Counted from the first letter of the stretch, positions 1-25,800 are shown. The stretch is DNA of 64,000 nt from Sarcocystis neurona (GCA_000727475.1 KL647296.1:3454784-3518783); one strand, 5' to 3'. Numbers and translations: made by a program. The notes: generated from the letters alone by a model not told the origin.

Positions 1-1751
1 ACTAAGGCTTGATCCTGCATGCTTTCGACGGACCGCAGATTTTTTTTCCCCTTACATTGCTTCCCTCTTTCTACCGCTAAAGGAAGTCGCTCCTGTCCGT
101 ACTTCCCTCTTTTGTCCTCTCTGTTAAGTTCCTCGTTCCATCAGTTCGCTCCCCTTTCCCTAACGTGTGCGCGCCGCTTTCTCTGTTTCCCCGTTTCCGT
201 CTCCAGTAACCATTCTATTCTCCCTTATCGCTGACAACCCCGTTGCTCATAATAAGGCGGGCTGCTGCCTTCCCGCCTGAGTTATGCCTGCGTTATGGTC
301 GGCTAGCCAACCCCTCCAGCGTACATACACCTCTGTTTTGGGAGGTTGATCATGTAAATTTCATCATCACTCACAGTAGTTCAGTCGTAGTGGCTGTGTG
401 AAACTCCTGCATGTTTTTTGACCGTGCGTCCCTCGCGTGAGAGTCATCTGAATACTACTCTTTTCTCCCCCTTTCTGGGAAACTCCAGTCATTTTCTACT
501 GTGCTTGAGAAGGCTTGTTGTACACTGCCAGTCTCTTACAGCTCTTCGTCTTGTCCAGACGGCGTCCCGGCTGCGCACACGTCTTTTCTGGCCGGTCACA
601 CCTACGCGTATTTTCTCAAGAGGGCAGGTTTTTTTTTTACAACTTCTGCTTTCCGAGAGCTTTGCGTAGAAGTGCTGTCGAGTGACAGCGGCGATTTCTT
701 CTTTAGCGTCGCTTGTTAGAGACCGGCACCGATCTTGCGTGCGTCCGGTTCATTCTACGCGTTTCGGTGTGTTGGAGGATGCCAGGCTACAGTGACGAGA
801 CCTCTACAGTCCTGGCCGGCACAGAGCTTTGTGTGCAGCCTTCCTAATGTCTCCACTTATTCTCAGGTGCTGCGTTCAAGTGGCAGTACTTTGTTCGAAC
901 GATTTCCGTTAAGCTATATCCGTATACCCTGATGTATTGTTAGAACCAGAACTGCAGTTTTTGTGGCAGTACTTCGTTGGAACGACTCCTCTTGAGCTAT
1001 CAACGTATCTCTTGGTGTATTATCAGAACCGGAACTGCAGTTTTTGTGAGCCCCTTAACAGCGTCGACGCAGATGATGCATCACTGCACACGGAAACGGC
1101 ACATGCGGCAGAGTTCTTTCCCTGATAACATTCAATCATTTTAAAGTCCCAAAACACTCTTTCGGTGCCATAATATGGTTGTCTGGCAGTGGTCAACACC
1201 TTCAGCACGCCGCAGAAGAAGTGTCGGAAAGTCGGCACCCCAAACACCAGTAGCAAATCTGCATCCCAACTCAAGTCGTATATCGATCAAGTCTTTTATT
1301 CAGATCAAAACCACAGTCCACAGCGTAGGATTTCCCTGGTGTAGAAGAGGCATTCTTGCAGCTCCTCCATCGGGCGCACCCTCGTCTCTTCGTTGTACGC
1401 CTTAATTTAATGCGTGGCCGCAGCGAACAGCGGGAGCAGCAGCAACCGCAGCAACGCATCCCAAAGAACGGAGGGGATACACATAGTTTCATTTTACAGA
1501 AGGAGCATCAGCAGGCAGTTCCCCTGCGGCTTCAGCGGCATCCAAAAGACTACCGGTTGCCTGCGGTCGCAGCAGCAACGACGAGGAGAACAGCAACGTA
1601 GCGTCGACACCGGCTACACACCAGCAGCAGCAGCCTCAGAGGGGAAGGGCTTTAGAGAATTACTGCAGACGGCCATACAGGCACGGACGACTGAAGTGAT
1701 GATTGCAGAAAAAGTTTTCATGTCCATCTTTGTCTACCGTGTATGCAGAAG
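1..1751. other. Upstream flank of Rab2, no gene recognised
   Basis: No recognisable coding region. The first 700 bases or so are C/T-rich on the plus strand with short open frames only. An 83-bp tandem duplication lies at 881-1048. CAG-rich sequence appears at about 1425-1640, just upstream of the Rab2 start. The stretch presumably contains the Rab2 promoter and 5' untranslated leader, but I cannot point to a core promoter element. Confidence 0.5.
881..1048. repeat. 83-bp tandem duplication
   Basis: Two imperfect copies, 881-963 and 964-1048, each starting TGGCAGTACTT and ending in a GAACTGCAGTTTTTGTG-like block. Divergence between copies suggests the duplication is not very recent. Confidence 0.75.
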
Positions 1752-13943
<12,192 letters not shown>

Positions 13944-16440
13944 TGTACAGCTTCTGAGCAAGGAAGCAGATCAGAAGCTGGTCCGTAAGCAGAAGCAGCA
14001 CAACGCGAAAACGAAGAAGAAGCAGCGAGGCAGGGACAGGAAGGAAAAGGCGTAGGTTGACCGCATACGGCAGCTGCTTGTGGTCGTCGCGAAGAACAGG
14101 AAGCGCACTTGGCTTCGAAGGTCAAGAAGCGATACAGAACAGACAGCAGCAGCTGTACATGAAAAGCGGGAAGCAGCACAGCTGAGGACCATCTCTTCAT
14201 GACAGCGGGTAAATCCCTGTTCTGCTTTTAACCAATGGAGGAGACCGGAAAGAACGTGTCGTCTGCTATAGTGCATCATTTTAGCGCAGCAGGAACAGGA
14301 CCGCACAACCTCGCAAGCAGGAATACTGGAGGGAGAGGGAGAAGGGAGAAGGTGCAACATATGTATGGATACGATTTTGTGGTTTGCATGCGCTGTATAA
14401 TTTGGGATATTCATGTGTGTATGTAGACCACTGCATGCACGGGTCTGCTTTGGTACACATGTGTGCGCACAGATATGTTGAATGCTGTTCTGGTGTAAAA
14501 GCGAACCTCGAGATCTGAACGTAATTTCTATGTCGTGACGCCCCCAGCGAAAGCGCTTCTTCTCCGTGCTGCATGCGGGTTCTTTTTGCCACATATCTGT
14601 GGACGACAATTCCTCGCGTGGACTGTCATTCCCGTTTTGGTGCTAATGCTGTTTCATGCACGTGTCCCGCTCGGGCTGACCGTGTACCTTCTTTCCTTGT
14701 GTTACGGTCTTGGTGTACGTACCACGTTGGTCGCACCGAGACCGCGCGAAATACTGAGGCGTTGATGCCTGCTGCAGGTGCTCTACTTGTTGCTGTTTTC
14801 CACACTGCTGTTGTCGCTGGTGTAGTTCTGCCTGCTGCTGCACTGCTTGCGGCGCGCCGCCTGCTCCTGCCGTTTTGGCTGCGCTGGACGGCGCTGCTGC
14901 TGTCCTGGCTCGTAGTCCTCTTTTTTTTCCCTTACTCCCTTCTGTGAATTTATCTGCTGCTGTTCTAGCGACTGGCTGTCTTCTTCTTTTGTTCTGGTAT
15001 CTCTTTCTGTCCTGCTTGTGTTGGGCATCTCTCTCGTCTGCCGGCTGCTCACGTATCTGCGATTGATCTGCACACGGTTCTGTTGCTGCTGCTTTTCCTC
15101 AAAGCAGCCTTCACACAAGAGCTCCTGCTGGTATCGCCGCTGCGTTGGCCCTCGCCACTGTGGTCGCGACTGTCTGCTACGCACTACCGTTTTCCGTTCG
15201 CCTGTTCTGCCAGATGCGCCGTAAGGCGCCGGGAAACTTAACTGTTCTAACGTTTCTAAAGACAGACGCAGTCGAATGAACAACCGCAGCAGTTCAGACA
15301 GTTCTGGACCTGAAGCGTGAAGATTACATGATGCTGCTTGAAGATGTAAGATAGCAGCCAGTTTTCTTTGCACAATCTGTCTTTGCGTGCCAGTGCGTCG
15401 AAAGCGTCTTGACGCAGGTGGTGTCTTTGCGTCATTTTCTGCTTCTCTCCGCGTCCACTACGATCCGTTGTTCTTACTCGGCAGCTGCGCTGCTCAGCCT
15501 CAGCAGTACTTCCTACTTGACAGTCCTCCGTGAGGACTGATACTGTACCAAGACCTTTCGCAACAGTATACGACGCAAGTGGATGTTTTAATTAAAGCAG
15601 TAGGAGCAACACCAAGGCAGCGCTCGCGGTTTCACCAGCAGTAGCGGAAGAGCAAGAAAAAGAGTTTTTGCCGGACTACGGCAGCAGAATCAACAGTGGC
15701 GTTTCAGCGGCTGCAGCAACAGTGACACAACAGGAGGAGCAGCAGCAGTAGTGTTACAACAGTAACGCAGTAGCACACGTATGCCACCAACCCTCGTGCA
15801 GGAAGGGCACCCGCGGTACCGATGCCACAGAAACAGCAGCAGCACCGGCGCAGCAGTAGAAGGTGGAGCACCGCTGCAGGGGCAGGACTTCCAACGGAAA
15901 TTACAACAACAACAGCGCGGCAACACAAGCAGCAAAACAACAACGCGGCGGCAGAAGAAGCAACAGCCCGGCAGTGCTCATGTAGCGGCGCCAAGAAGTC
16001 CCACCGGAGGATGCATCAGCATTATTATCAGCAAAGACTTGTGATGATGGTGCGCATGCAGCTACCGCACAGTAGATGTTAGCACAACATAGCCCACGGC
16101 ACAAGCAGCTCTCAGGATCTGTTGCGGCAGCGTATCTACGTTTCCAGGTATACGCAGCAGTTTGGTGTGCATCTGTTCGCCTACATGTGTGATTGTACGT
16201 CCAAGATCAGCGTACAAAAGCAGCAGCTGAGCAGCGACGGGTTGACGGAAGGAAAAGCAGTACCTGCAGCACTTGGCAGTACATGTGGTCCAGCAGTCCT
16301 GCGGGGCCCTACCAACAGCATACCGGCACAGGATATGATCGACTGCAGCAGAACAGAAAAGGGGGGAACCTCGGGCCTGGCAGGAAGACGACGAAATAAC
16401 GTGCTCGCGTTGAGACTGCTATTCTCTAGTCCTTAACTGT
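13944..16440. other. Rab2 3' flank, CAG/CTG-rich, no firm gene
   Basis: This presumably starts with the Rab2 3' untranslated region. CTG-rich blocks lie at about 14770-15130 and CAG-rich blocks at 15650-15990. Several open frames follow the triplets. The most coding-like is on the minus strand at 14783-15373. I see no RNA gene or transposon. Confidence 0.5.
14783..15373 (-). CDS. Possible Gln-rich exon, unrecognised
   Basis: Open frame of about 196 codons with no ATG at its start, so if real it is an internal or terminal exon. The N-terminal third is Leu-rich and non-repetitive (for example ELSELLRLFIRLRLSLETLEQL, quoted only in part: LSELLRLFIRL). The rest is a charged, Gln-rich region (QQQQ at several points), as produced by CAG tracts. 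No family recognised. It could equally be a triplet-driven spurious frame. Confidence 0.2.
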   Translation of the reverse strand: MQRKLAAILHLQAASCNLHASGPELSELLRLFIRLRLSLETLEQLSFPAPYGASGRTGERKTVVRSRQSRPQWRGPTQRRYQQELLCEGCFEEKQQQQNRVQINRRYVSSRQTREMPNTSRTERDTRTKEEDSQSLEQQQINSQKGVREKKEDYEPGQQQRRPAQPKRQEQAARRKQCSSRQNYTSDNSSVENSNK

Positions 16441-17952
16441 GTACATCCGGCAGCGTAGCATTTGAAAAACCTTCATGCCGCAGCAGTCAGTGTGGCAGAC
16501 ACGAAGCCAGCTCAAGTAAATTCTTTGCGTGCTCCAGAACTGTGTCGTTTTCGTGTGAACCGGCATGGACACAGGCTCGACACGCTCTCAAACCGCCACT
16601 GGTGAACGCGTATAGTGTGACGTCCCACCAAAGAAATGATACGCGTCGAAAACTAGTGGTTCACGCAGTTGCTGAGTGGAGAATATGTACGCCCCAAATT
16701 TGCGAAACTGGCGAGGCTGCTTCAGGCTATCGACCACGTCTTGCACATGCATGTAGATGAGCACATGATATGCAGGAGTGCATTCCAAAAATATTGAAGC
16801 AAGCAGCGTGGATCAGTTTCTACAACACATTTTCAATGGTGACAGCCACTCTCGATATTTACCTCTGCTGCCCGCAGCTATTATATTTAGTATCTTGGGT
16901 GAAAACAAAATCATACGTTTGTAGAGAATGTAAAGAGTGCATTTTGACCTGCAGCCGCCCTCTACCAGGTCTGAAGCTGCACCCGAAGAGGAAGATACGG
17001 CGTTCAGACGCTTTGAAGTTCTTGGAAATGGGGCAAGCTGTCGTGTGCCCACTCAGAGGTATAGGCACCGTGAGCTGCCAGTCGTTCGTCTAAGAACATC
17101 TGCGTACGCAGCTCAATAGCTGATAGGCCGTGACGCTGACAAGGGGTCTCGGGCTTGTTTCGTGAAGACAACAACTGCTCCGTTCGTGCAATGTAAAAGA
17201 CTCAGACCAGTGCAGCCGTCGATTCGTCATTGGGATTCATCTTTTTCTCATACTGCGTCGCCTCTCAAATATCTATGCAGGGGAGCTTAAGGCAAGTAGT
17301 CCCCTGCGGGTGTTCCACTGTGTTTGTCCAGTCAATAACCTACGTCCGAAAAGACTGCCTTCTCGTGATGCACAGTAGTACACATAAGCGTAGTATAATG
17401 TGTATGACCCTATGCAAATCTAAATGCCTCTCCCCACGGTACAGGACATTTGCCTCATTACCTACCTCACCGCTCCATCCCTCTACGGTTAGCGCCGGGC
17501 TCGCTGCAAAATCGTCTCCTCGCTACCTGCGTATCTGCTATTCGAATTATCAGGGCAGGCACAGATAAAAGTGCGTATTTGGAAATACTGGTGTGAGTGT
17601 GATGTACGTGTGTACAGGGATTATGTGTACACCGTGCCCCCCTCTTCTTAGCCAGTCGTCTTTCATACCCGCTTCGGCAGCTGGTAGTCGTTTGCTTGCC
17701 TGTGAGTCACTCATGTTTCTACTCGGAAGACGTACCCACATCAGTTCATACAGACGGCAGCATCCGTGAGCGCAATACCTACACCGGATAATTGCGCCAC
17801 ACATCATAAATTTGTATTTTGGTAGGACGAATACGTGCGGAGGTCACGGAAAAGCGCGCCTGGAAACGGTGTGGTCTCGTCTGTGCAACACGAAACCGAG
17901 GCGCGGAAAAACGCTTGACAGGCACCATGTGACGTACACAAGTACACAGAAC
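16441..17952. other. Unannotated stretch, no gene seen
   Basis: Ordinary-complexity sequence in which the triplet and TA/GT repeats stop. Open frames are short on both strands and none looks conserved. Confidence 0.5.
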
Positions 17953-18123
17953 AGCGTATACGCTCTTTGGAGTAACGAGAGCGCACGCCGTCCAGCCTCA
18001 ACTTGGTTGTAGCCTACAGGCAAATATTCGTCATCCAAAGAGCGTATACGCTCTCTGGAGTAACGACAGCACACGCCGTCCAGCCTCAACTTGGTTGTAG
18101 CCTACAGGCAAATATTCGTCATC
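17953..18123. repeat. 88-bp tandem duplication
   Basis: Two nearly identical copies, 17953-18035 and 18041-18123, separated by CAAAG (period 88). Each starts AGCGTATACGCTCT and ends CAAATATTCGTCATC. Only a few substitutions separate them, so the duplication is recent. It lies 48 bp beyond the stop of the minus-strand secreted-protein gene at 18171. Confidence 0.9.
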
Positions 18124-18170
18124 TTCATCGCCTTGGAGATCTTGTCTCAAAAAAGGCGAATGCAACTTGA

Positions 18171-18929
18171 CTAGGGGGGACACTTGAAAGAGGTACTCTC
18201 TGCAGTCGATGAACTGCGCACGTAAAGCGCTTCAGCAAGCAATGCAAAAATCACGTCCATGTCACGCGAGTTCCACCACTTATATAATAACCGCTGCTTC
18301 GCTCTTTGAAGAAGTCTGTAGAGCCTCTTCATTCGTTCCTGTCGAGAAATCTTGGAGACCACTGCAGAACAAGGCGGAAAAACCCGTTGAACGACACAGG
18401 TACGTTTTCTTGCCTCTTCAGCAACAACTTTTGTATGGAATAACTGAAGGAAAGCCCAAAACTTTGCACTGGATTCGACGAGCGTCTCCGTAGCACTTTT
18501 ATACGTGGTCTGGGCCCTGGGGGGACACGGGAATCGGAACTTCATACATTCGTAGGCCTCAGTAAGCTTTTCCAACGTCCGCGCCTCTTCTTCGGTAACC
18601 TTTTTGTGCCCTTTAGCCGAATTCTGCAGCATGTTCTTGACAAGATTCGCTTCCATCTCCTTTAAGCTATATAAATACGTAAGAGGGTCGTCCTTCATAA
18701 GTGTGTTATCGAGTTTCGGAACCCAGTCCGACGGTAGCTGCGTCAACATCCAGTGTTTAGTGTATGTGGTTGTTCTCCACGTCACAGCCGCCCTTACCTC
18801 GGCTTTGCTGGGAAACACTTCTTCTTGTGATTCGGGCCCCTCTCCACGTCGCAACTCTACAGCAGGGACACCGTATGTCAAATATGCCATCAGAGTAGAC
18901 GTCAGTGGGAAAAACGTCCGAGCATTCAT
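18171..18929 (-). CDS. Intronless predicted secreted protein, family member 1
   Basis: 252 residues, unrecognised function. I start it at the ATG at 18929 because it gives a signal peptide-like N-terminus (FFPLTSTLMAYLTYGVPA, likely cut near residue 23). The frame is open upstream of this ATG but has no better start. The mature protein is largely helical and charged, with Cys at 128, 135, 178, 187 and 250, and no further membrane segment. Compared with the gene at 33806-34639 it matches without gaps over residues 82-158: P82, L86, V97, L101, L122, E124-A125, P134, TE 147-148, V151, FW 157-158. It matches again over RMK 199-201, A210 and WN 219-220. Both genes are single-exon and on the same strand, unlike the intron-dense genes at either side. 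Secretion and paralogy are inferences; I name no function. Confidence 0.75.
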   Translation of the reverse strand: MNARTFFPLTSTLMAYLTYGVPAVELRRGEGPESQEEVFPSKAEVRAAVTWRTTTYTKHWMLTQLPSDWVPKLDNTLMKDDPLTYLYSLKEMEANLVKNMLQNSAKGHKKVTEEEARTLEKLTEAYECMKFRFPCPPRAQTTYKSATETLVESSAKFWAFLQLFHTKVVAEEARKRTCVVQRVFPPCSAVVSKISRQERMKRLYRLLQRAKQRLLYKWWNSRDMDVIFALLAEALYVRSSSTAESTSFKCPP

Positions 18930-21900
18930 ATTTGCTGAAGAATAGCGCTGTGCATGCAAGATTGAGACGGTGGCCCTGCACCGGATGCGGGGGTTTTCGC
19001 TGTTCCACTGTAGACTCAGAATATTCTCAATAAACGTTGCGCCGCACACCGCTGCGAAGAGCGGCGACTACCCAAAGGGTACAACCCCGGAATTATGATA
19101 AGATTATAAATGCAGGAAAAATTGAACATAAGGAGAACACTGAGATACTGCGTCTTCATGACTGCAGTGGAATCTCCCGAGGACAACGGATTTTTCATTG
19201 GCAGATTGTCGATGCTGTGCAAAGTTGAGATTTAGAGCCAGTCTTTGCGTCTCTACTAGACAGTCGGACCGCCACTCAGTACGCATGTCTTGCGTGTGGT
19301 GTTCTAGGGATAATCGTCACCGGTTGCCGTGGTAATTCAGAGACGCAGTTGCAGATACGGCGGGTTCAACGAGACAGACTCAAAGAGGAAGAAGCCACAG
19401 CAAGCGACCCGGGCCCATTTACCCTTCCCTTTCTAACAATTGGGGACATCTGCTGCCACCGCTGTTGCTGCTGCTCCGATGTTCCTCCATCCGACGCCCG
19501 AGCTTGGTTTACTGCGTTCGATGACGACCAGAAAATTGCACTTTTCGTGGCACTACGTAGCTGAGCTTGCTACAGTAAGGCTACGTGCGACGGTCACCCG
19601 GGGACCAGGTGGCGAACCTTCGGATTTTGTGTGACCTATAGGATGAGACGCGGTCAAATGCTTAACAAATCAGGGAATACACCTCCAGGCTACGGTAGTG
19701 AAACCAACATTGCGTTCATACAGTGCAGTCGCGTCACCTTTATCAAGGACCAGCAAGTGGCTAGAAGCAGTCAGTGAACCGCAGTTCGTGCAGTCGTTAT
19801 ATCCTCCCAATGCCATCCAGCACTTGAAAGATACGAAGATTGCCCCCGAGAGATAGACTCAAGATTCCAGTATATTTGGCGTGTTGCTTGCGATCCCGTT
19901 GTTGTCACTCATTGAACCCAGCACGAATCCTTGCTCGCGTAAAAGGGAAGCATGCTTTTTTGTGCCCCGCCACACTAGGAAACACGTAGAGAGCACTTGA
20001 CCGAATCTATTCTGTTGTGCCCCCAGGAGTTCCGCTGGTGGCAGGCAGCAGCGGGAAACGTCTTTCATTTGCACCCGTGAACAGGCGAATCTCGCCACAA
20101 AAAGATAACCACTTGCAGCAGAACGTACAGATACGCATGTTTTTTACGAGAGAACGAAGAATTCGTAAACATCATGTAACATCGTCCCTCCGCCCAGCGC
20201 GGCACATGACCTCCTCTCACGCCAGACAACACCTCACCTGCACATCAACGTGTTGGTCCAAAATTGTAAACTGCCTACAGTTGTAAGTACATGAAGTCCA
20301 GCACGCGGCCCGCGGACCATCACTCAGGGCGTCGCAAACTAGTTCTAACCGTTATCCTTGCACCAGTTACTTAGTGGTTTGTTTGAAGTATGGATCGCAA
20401 TTCCTTTTGTTGACTCTTGCGATTGAGCGTCCATACACAAATACATGTATAACTTTATTTCTGACACCTTCATGCCGGTACGCATCTTGCTACGTAATCA
20501 GGGAACTGTAGGTAGACTGCTGTAGCGATGGGTTTCTACTGATTATCATCCTGGGGCGGAGCGCGGGTCATCACGCTTAGGGGCAATCTGCCTCTCACGT
20601 GCCCTGCATTTCGTGCTGCACCATTAACACACACTTTCCGCTGTGGGGATAAGTGTCCTGATGTTTGACTTTTAAGCTGGAAGCGCCGCTATATAACGGA
20701 TACCTCTACACTGAGGGATCTCGTTTTGGTCTACTACTTGAGAGCAGAATTTTCCACCACTGAGTACGGACGACCTGGATTCCAAAAACGCGGCACCGTT
20801 TACCCTTTTCTCATTCAAAAGGCGCCCTCAATGCTGAGGGGACTGTCAAGAATGCCTTCATTCTCTGTGCATCACACAAGCTAAACATAGAATAATACCT
20901 TCGACGAAACTGCGTCAATAAGGAGTCTATCTCTTCCTCAGTTTGGACGCTTTTGAATGTTGAACATTTCTGCTACGTAAAACTCTGCTCGGCTGATTGA
21001 TTTGACGTGCGTGAAAAGGCGTATGTCTGAGTTACGATCTGATGGAGCGGAGAGAGATTACCGCACTCTCTGTGTACGTTGTGAAAGCGCCCATTTGCTC
21101 GTGCAGCACGATGTAGTGTGCAAGCATCTATACAGAAGAAGCTACTCAGGTCCTTTTGGCCGCACTTCGACATTGGACACGGACTCTGCATTAAAGGCGT
21201 CGCGCGAAAACTGACCAGTTCACAACAAGCTTGTTTACTTCATTTTCCTGCGGAGAAGCTGCACTGTAGCAGAAGCACGCGACACACAAGCGACTACAAG
21301 AGATGTGCGCACATTCGTAAGGCGACTCACCACCAAGTACGTCAAAGGCTAAGCGGGCATCAAAACATCCTGTGAAGGATGTTTACGCTGCTCAACTGGG
21401 GAAGCAAGCTGGCAGCGTATGACGGAGCATACAGGCACGACGTCTACAACACTTCACAAGTAGGTGGACGTTTGTGACTTCTTTTTCTCAGCGAGTTCCC
21501 GAGCCACGCCGAAACATGCAGGATACTTCTCTCGCAAAAACGTCCTGCAGTTTTTCGGAAGGGACCTCTGCCCCAGAGAATCCTTCACTGTGTCCCCTGC
21601 CACAGCGGAGAAGCACGTTTGAAGCCGGGCGTGAGCGGCTTTTTTCGTGGCAAACACGGGACAGGAAAAGTGGCAGTGCTCGCATTCACCAGCACGCCTG
21701 GACAGAAGCTGTCACACCTATTCATGACCAGACGTGTCTACGTAGGACCATTTGGTATCCTGTTTCATAGTAAAGATCACCTCATTATTGAAACAGGTCC
21801 TACGGGGGCGTATGCACTTGCTATCGCACATGCGTTTTGAATGCTGCCAGTTACAGTTCACCAGATAATTCTTGTTACGCACGCTTGTCTAGTTCCTGCG

Positions 21901-24900
21901 CCAATACCCCACAAAATCTTCTTCGACAGTATTTTGCGCCACCCGTTCTAGTGTCAATGGCAATAGTATTGTTTGTGAAGGTTTCTGGGCGCTGAAGCCG
22001 AGCTAATATCTACATATGGCAGCCTGCGTGCACCTCCGGCAACCCACAGTACAAGTGGAAGACAATTTAATAGAAGAAATGCTGGCAGATGCGAAGAACT
22101 ACCTACTCTCCAGAGTCCACCGCAGCCGTCAACCACCACGCACTGGGGTGACCTTGGGACAACATGGTACTTAGGAAATCCCTAGTTATTAGTGCGACCA
22201 GACTAGCATTCATCGAAAACCAGATTTTATGAGCTTTGTCGCTCATCACACGTCCACCAAAGTAGCAGGTGGTTCTCACTCGAGTGAACACGGCGAAAAA
22301 AGACTTCAGAATGAGACTACTGTAATGTCTGTTGGGTGCGTAAACGCACTGAGAAAAGACAGAATGCATGCTCTTCCAGGGTGTTCGAAAGCGGACGTTA
22401 AAAAAAAGCTGACGTTCAGTAGTTCTAGGAGGTGCTTTAGGCCTTCCAAATAGTCAGAAAAGCTTGTAATTGTGACATACGTCTCACCTGGTGCCAGGAA
22501 CAGAAGTGCGCGTGACACATTTTTCATTTCGCGTACCACGACGCTGGCCAACAGGTGGTATGGCAAGCCATGCCGCAGAGACCTGCTCTTGTGGTTTGTA
22601 GTAATTCAACAACAAGCGTGTGCAACTTCTTCTCCTCAACGTAAACAGACCAGGTTGTCACAGCGACAACTGGACCAAGTGGCCACCTTGACCATTTGCT
22701 CCGTGTGAGAGCACCTTTGCTGTTCTGTGAGGACGGTGCACGATAATTCTCTTCCTTACTGAGCTACACACAAACGGTTTACTGCCAATGATGTGGCATC
22801 ATTAGATTGGGAGTTACATGTGATTCGGTCTGTATGTATACGTTTGCAAACACATTCTAAATACGTACACCCGTAGGTTCACCTGCAGGTTGCCTTCTTC
22901 CCGTCAGAATCGGACCTCGTCGCTTAGAGGTAACCTCGTGTCTACTGTGGCACGCACCGTTGTTGGTTTGATAAGATGCATAATTGTAAAGAAACCGTGA
23001 CAGTAGTCCACGTGCTAATAGATATCGTGGGCGTCGAACCGTATCCCTATTCTTTCTTACCCAAGAAAAGACGCCTCATTTGATAACAACTTGCCGTCTT
23101 TCCCTTCGTGTCGACGTACGTGGGGCTGTTTGCGAAGTGAGGTTCGCCCAGCTGTATCCAAAAACGCGCCTGCTACCAAAAAAAGGACACCGCAAGCATA
23201 GATACCGCAAAGGCATGGCAGTCGTCCCGCGTACGACGTGGACCGGCAGCAAGCTCGGTATCGCAAAAGCTGAACTTCTGCGCCGTTGCGCTGCAGTTAG
23301 TGCTGTCGTTTTACGTACTTCAATGCATGTGTATGTATACACAGATAGTGGTTCAAGCGTGGAGTGTCTGGCAGCGACACTCTCCCTGTGTGAACTGTAC
23401 TGAAAGACGTTGTTGCCCTCGAACCATCCCTGTCTTATGGCTTGTGGAGCAACAATTGCTGCTGATTAGGGACGCGTGCTGGTGTCTTCGTGCATCTTCT
23501 GTATACATACTATCTTACCAGCACGATTGAACCCACATAGTGTTTAACAGCACATACGCATACTCCTCTCGGAAATTGCTAATGTGTGTCGACTCTTCCA
23601 ATTCCGAAGTTGTACCTTGATGAGACAACATCGTTGAACTCAGAAGAAATATTCGTCGTGCGTGTTCACATGTGTGGATGAGCTGAGGAAGCGCTCACTC
23701 TTTTGCAGTCCACTGCCAAAAGGTACCCGAGTAAAAGTGTCCGGACATCAAGCACGTGTGTGTGTAAATACAAGAAATAAACCTGTCAGATAATGGAGTA
23801 TTACGTATATTTAGCTGTCTACGTATGAAGGTGAGGGTCGTTGAGCTCCTTTTCCGCAAAAGTATCTGGAAGGATGTGAGACGACAGCTGACCAGCGCGT
23901 GTGCAGCAAACGTACCGGTACGCCCTCTTGTTGTACACTTGTCTATTTATATGGGCTGCTACGTTATCGTACACTGCACTGTGAAAACACACATATATGT
24001 ACACACTGGTACACTCAAAAACACATGTTTAAGCAGGTATATACGCTACTGTGGGGGCTTACCAGTATCTACAGGCATACGCAGAAGCTGGAGCACCATA
24101 AGAGTTGAAGCACTAGAGCGGGGTCTGCGACATGGCGCCTGCCACGCTGTCATGCGCCGACATCTTTACATGGTAGGGAGCGCAATCCACCAGCAACGTT
24201 GACCGTCATCACAAGAGATCTGCCCGTCTCTTTGTTTCTCCCTATACATATGCGTACATATATATATATATATATATATGCATCATATAGATGTGCATAC
24301 ATGAAAATAAGTATGTATAAAGAGGCAGGTGCACTAGTTGCTCATCAGAACTCCAAAGCAAAGTACGCATGTGTGAGCCTTTCAAATTGAAGGACGTCGT
24401 CAATTGGGGCCATGCGAAGGGACTTAGGAGTCACTTTTGCTAGGTGTGACGGATTCAAAGTGCAACGTATACGTCCTGGTGCACCTGTCGCACCGCATGC
24501 AACTGACTGCTTCTCACGGCTCTGTCAACGGTAAAATACTGCGTTTTCGAATTCACACTCTGTAGACGTCTGCCCGCACAGACGACTACACGCACACAGG
24601 AAAATACGATTTATTGTGCCGTTTGTGTGTCGTGAGCCCGTGGGGAGGTTACACTGATAAGAAAACTGTGGTTGTTCCCTGGGATGGCAGCTGCTCAAGG
24701 GTTGCAACCGGTGGAAACAAAGAAGATGCCACAGCCACAGCTTAGTCAGTCTGCTCCTCAGTTTTCACCTAAAGTCCGCAGGGCATAGTCGGCGTCATAC
24801 AATGCCAAGTACACGAACCATGAAAAAGGCTGCCAACTGCACAATCAAGCGTACGACGTAGCCGTCCGACTGTTCGTGACATCTTCTGAAGATGGACACT

Positions 24901-25710
24901 CCCCGAGACACGAATTTGTCTACCCACGCACAGTTCTTGCATCCTTGAGCACGTTCTCTTTACATTGCATTCTGTGGAAGGCTCAAAAATGTTTGGCTGA
25001 GCTCTCAGATGCCTCCGCTGCTGCGTCTTTCCAGGTGGGATTTCAACAGGTCGGTAACGCGGCTACATGCCAGCACTATGCGGCGTTACCAACGCCTCGT
25101 CCGTACATGAATCTACGTCCCGTTGCAAACGTCGTATAGTGTGCGTCAAGCGCGCTTTTCAAATCACACAAATTATTCAGCAATAGTAGTGGAAATGGCT
25201 TCACGTTGTGACTGGGATGGCCGACTCCATATTTTTCCAAGTTGCACAGCACGTCGTGTGCTACGTGGCGCTCAACTGTAAGAGTCCACTCTCCGTAAGG
25301 CCTCAGAAACTGGTGAACCGAGTAAGGCTTTGCCTGGCGCCCTCACTTCAGCAGCAAGCGCTCGACGTCCAAGGTGCCTCCCCACAACGATGGTTCAAGG
25401 GAGAAGCCGGTACCTCTCCATCCTCCTCCCTCAAGAACTGAGCAAAAGATAGGAACGAGTCGCGGCATAAAATTCTTTCTTCCTGTTTACTCTCACGTGT
25501 GCGACAGGATGCACGAACGCGGTGTCACGCAGCGCAGCTGAAGAGGAGACGACAATGGAGCCAGTGTGGAAGTATTATAATGCGGACAAACAAGTAATAG
25601 TGACATACTAGAATTGCAAGTAAGTTGCAAGTAATTAACGCTCCTGTGGCCAGAACCCATCGGTATGCGACGGTGAAGAATAGCTTGTGTACTGAAGTCG
25701 TTTTCTGAAA
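18930..25710. other. Repeat-poor stretch, no firm gene
   Basis: Only short frames on either strand. A few look coding-like, such as 22306-22566 (-), 23825-24202 (+, 125 codons from an ATG) and 24876-25139 (+), but none has recognisable motifs or a convincing splice partner. A short TA run lies near 24258-24282. No tRNA cloverleaf or transposon terminus recognised. Confidence 0.4.
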
Positions 25711-25800
25711 AGGAACTGCAGTTTTTCTCAAGGCAAACTGCGCCGCTGTTTCACAAGGAACTGCACTTTTTCTCAAGGCGAACTGCGCCGCTGTTTCACA
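25711..25800. repeat. 45-bp tandem duplication
   Basis: Copies 25711-25755 and 25756-25800 differ at two positions. Each begins AGGAACTGCA and ends CTGTTTCACA. The unit is 15 codons long, so it would preserve a reading frame. Confidence 0.9.
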
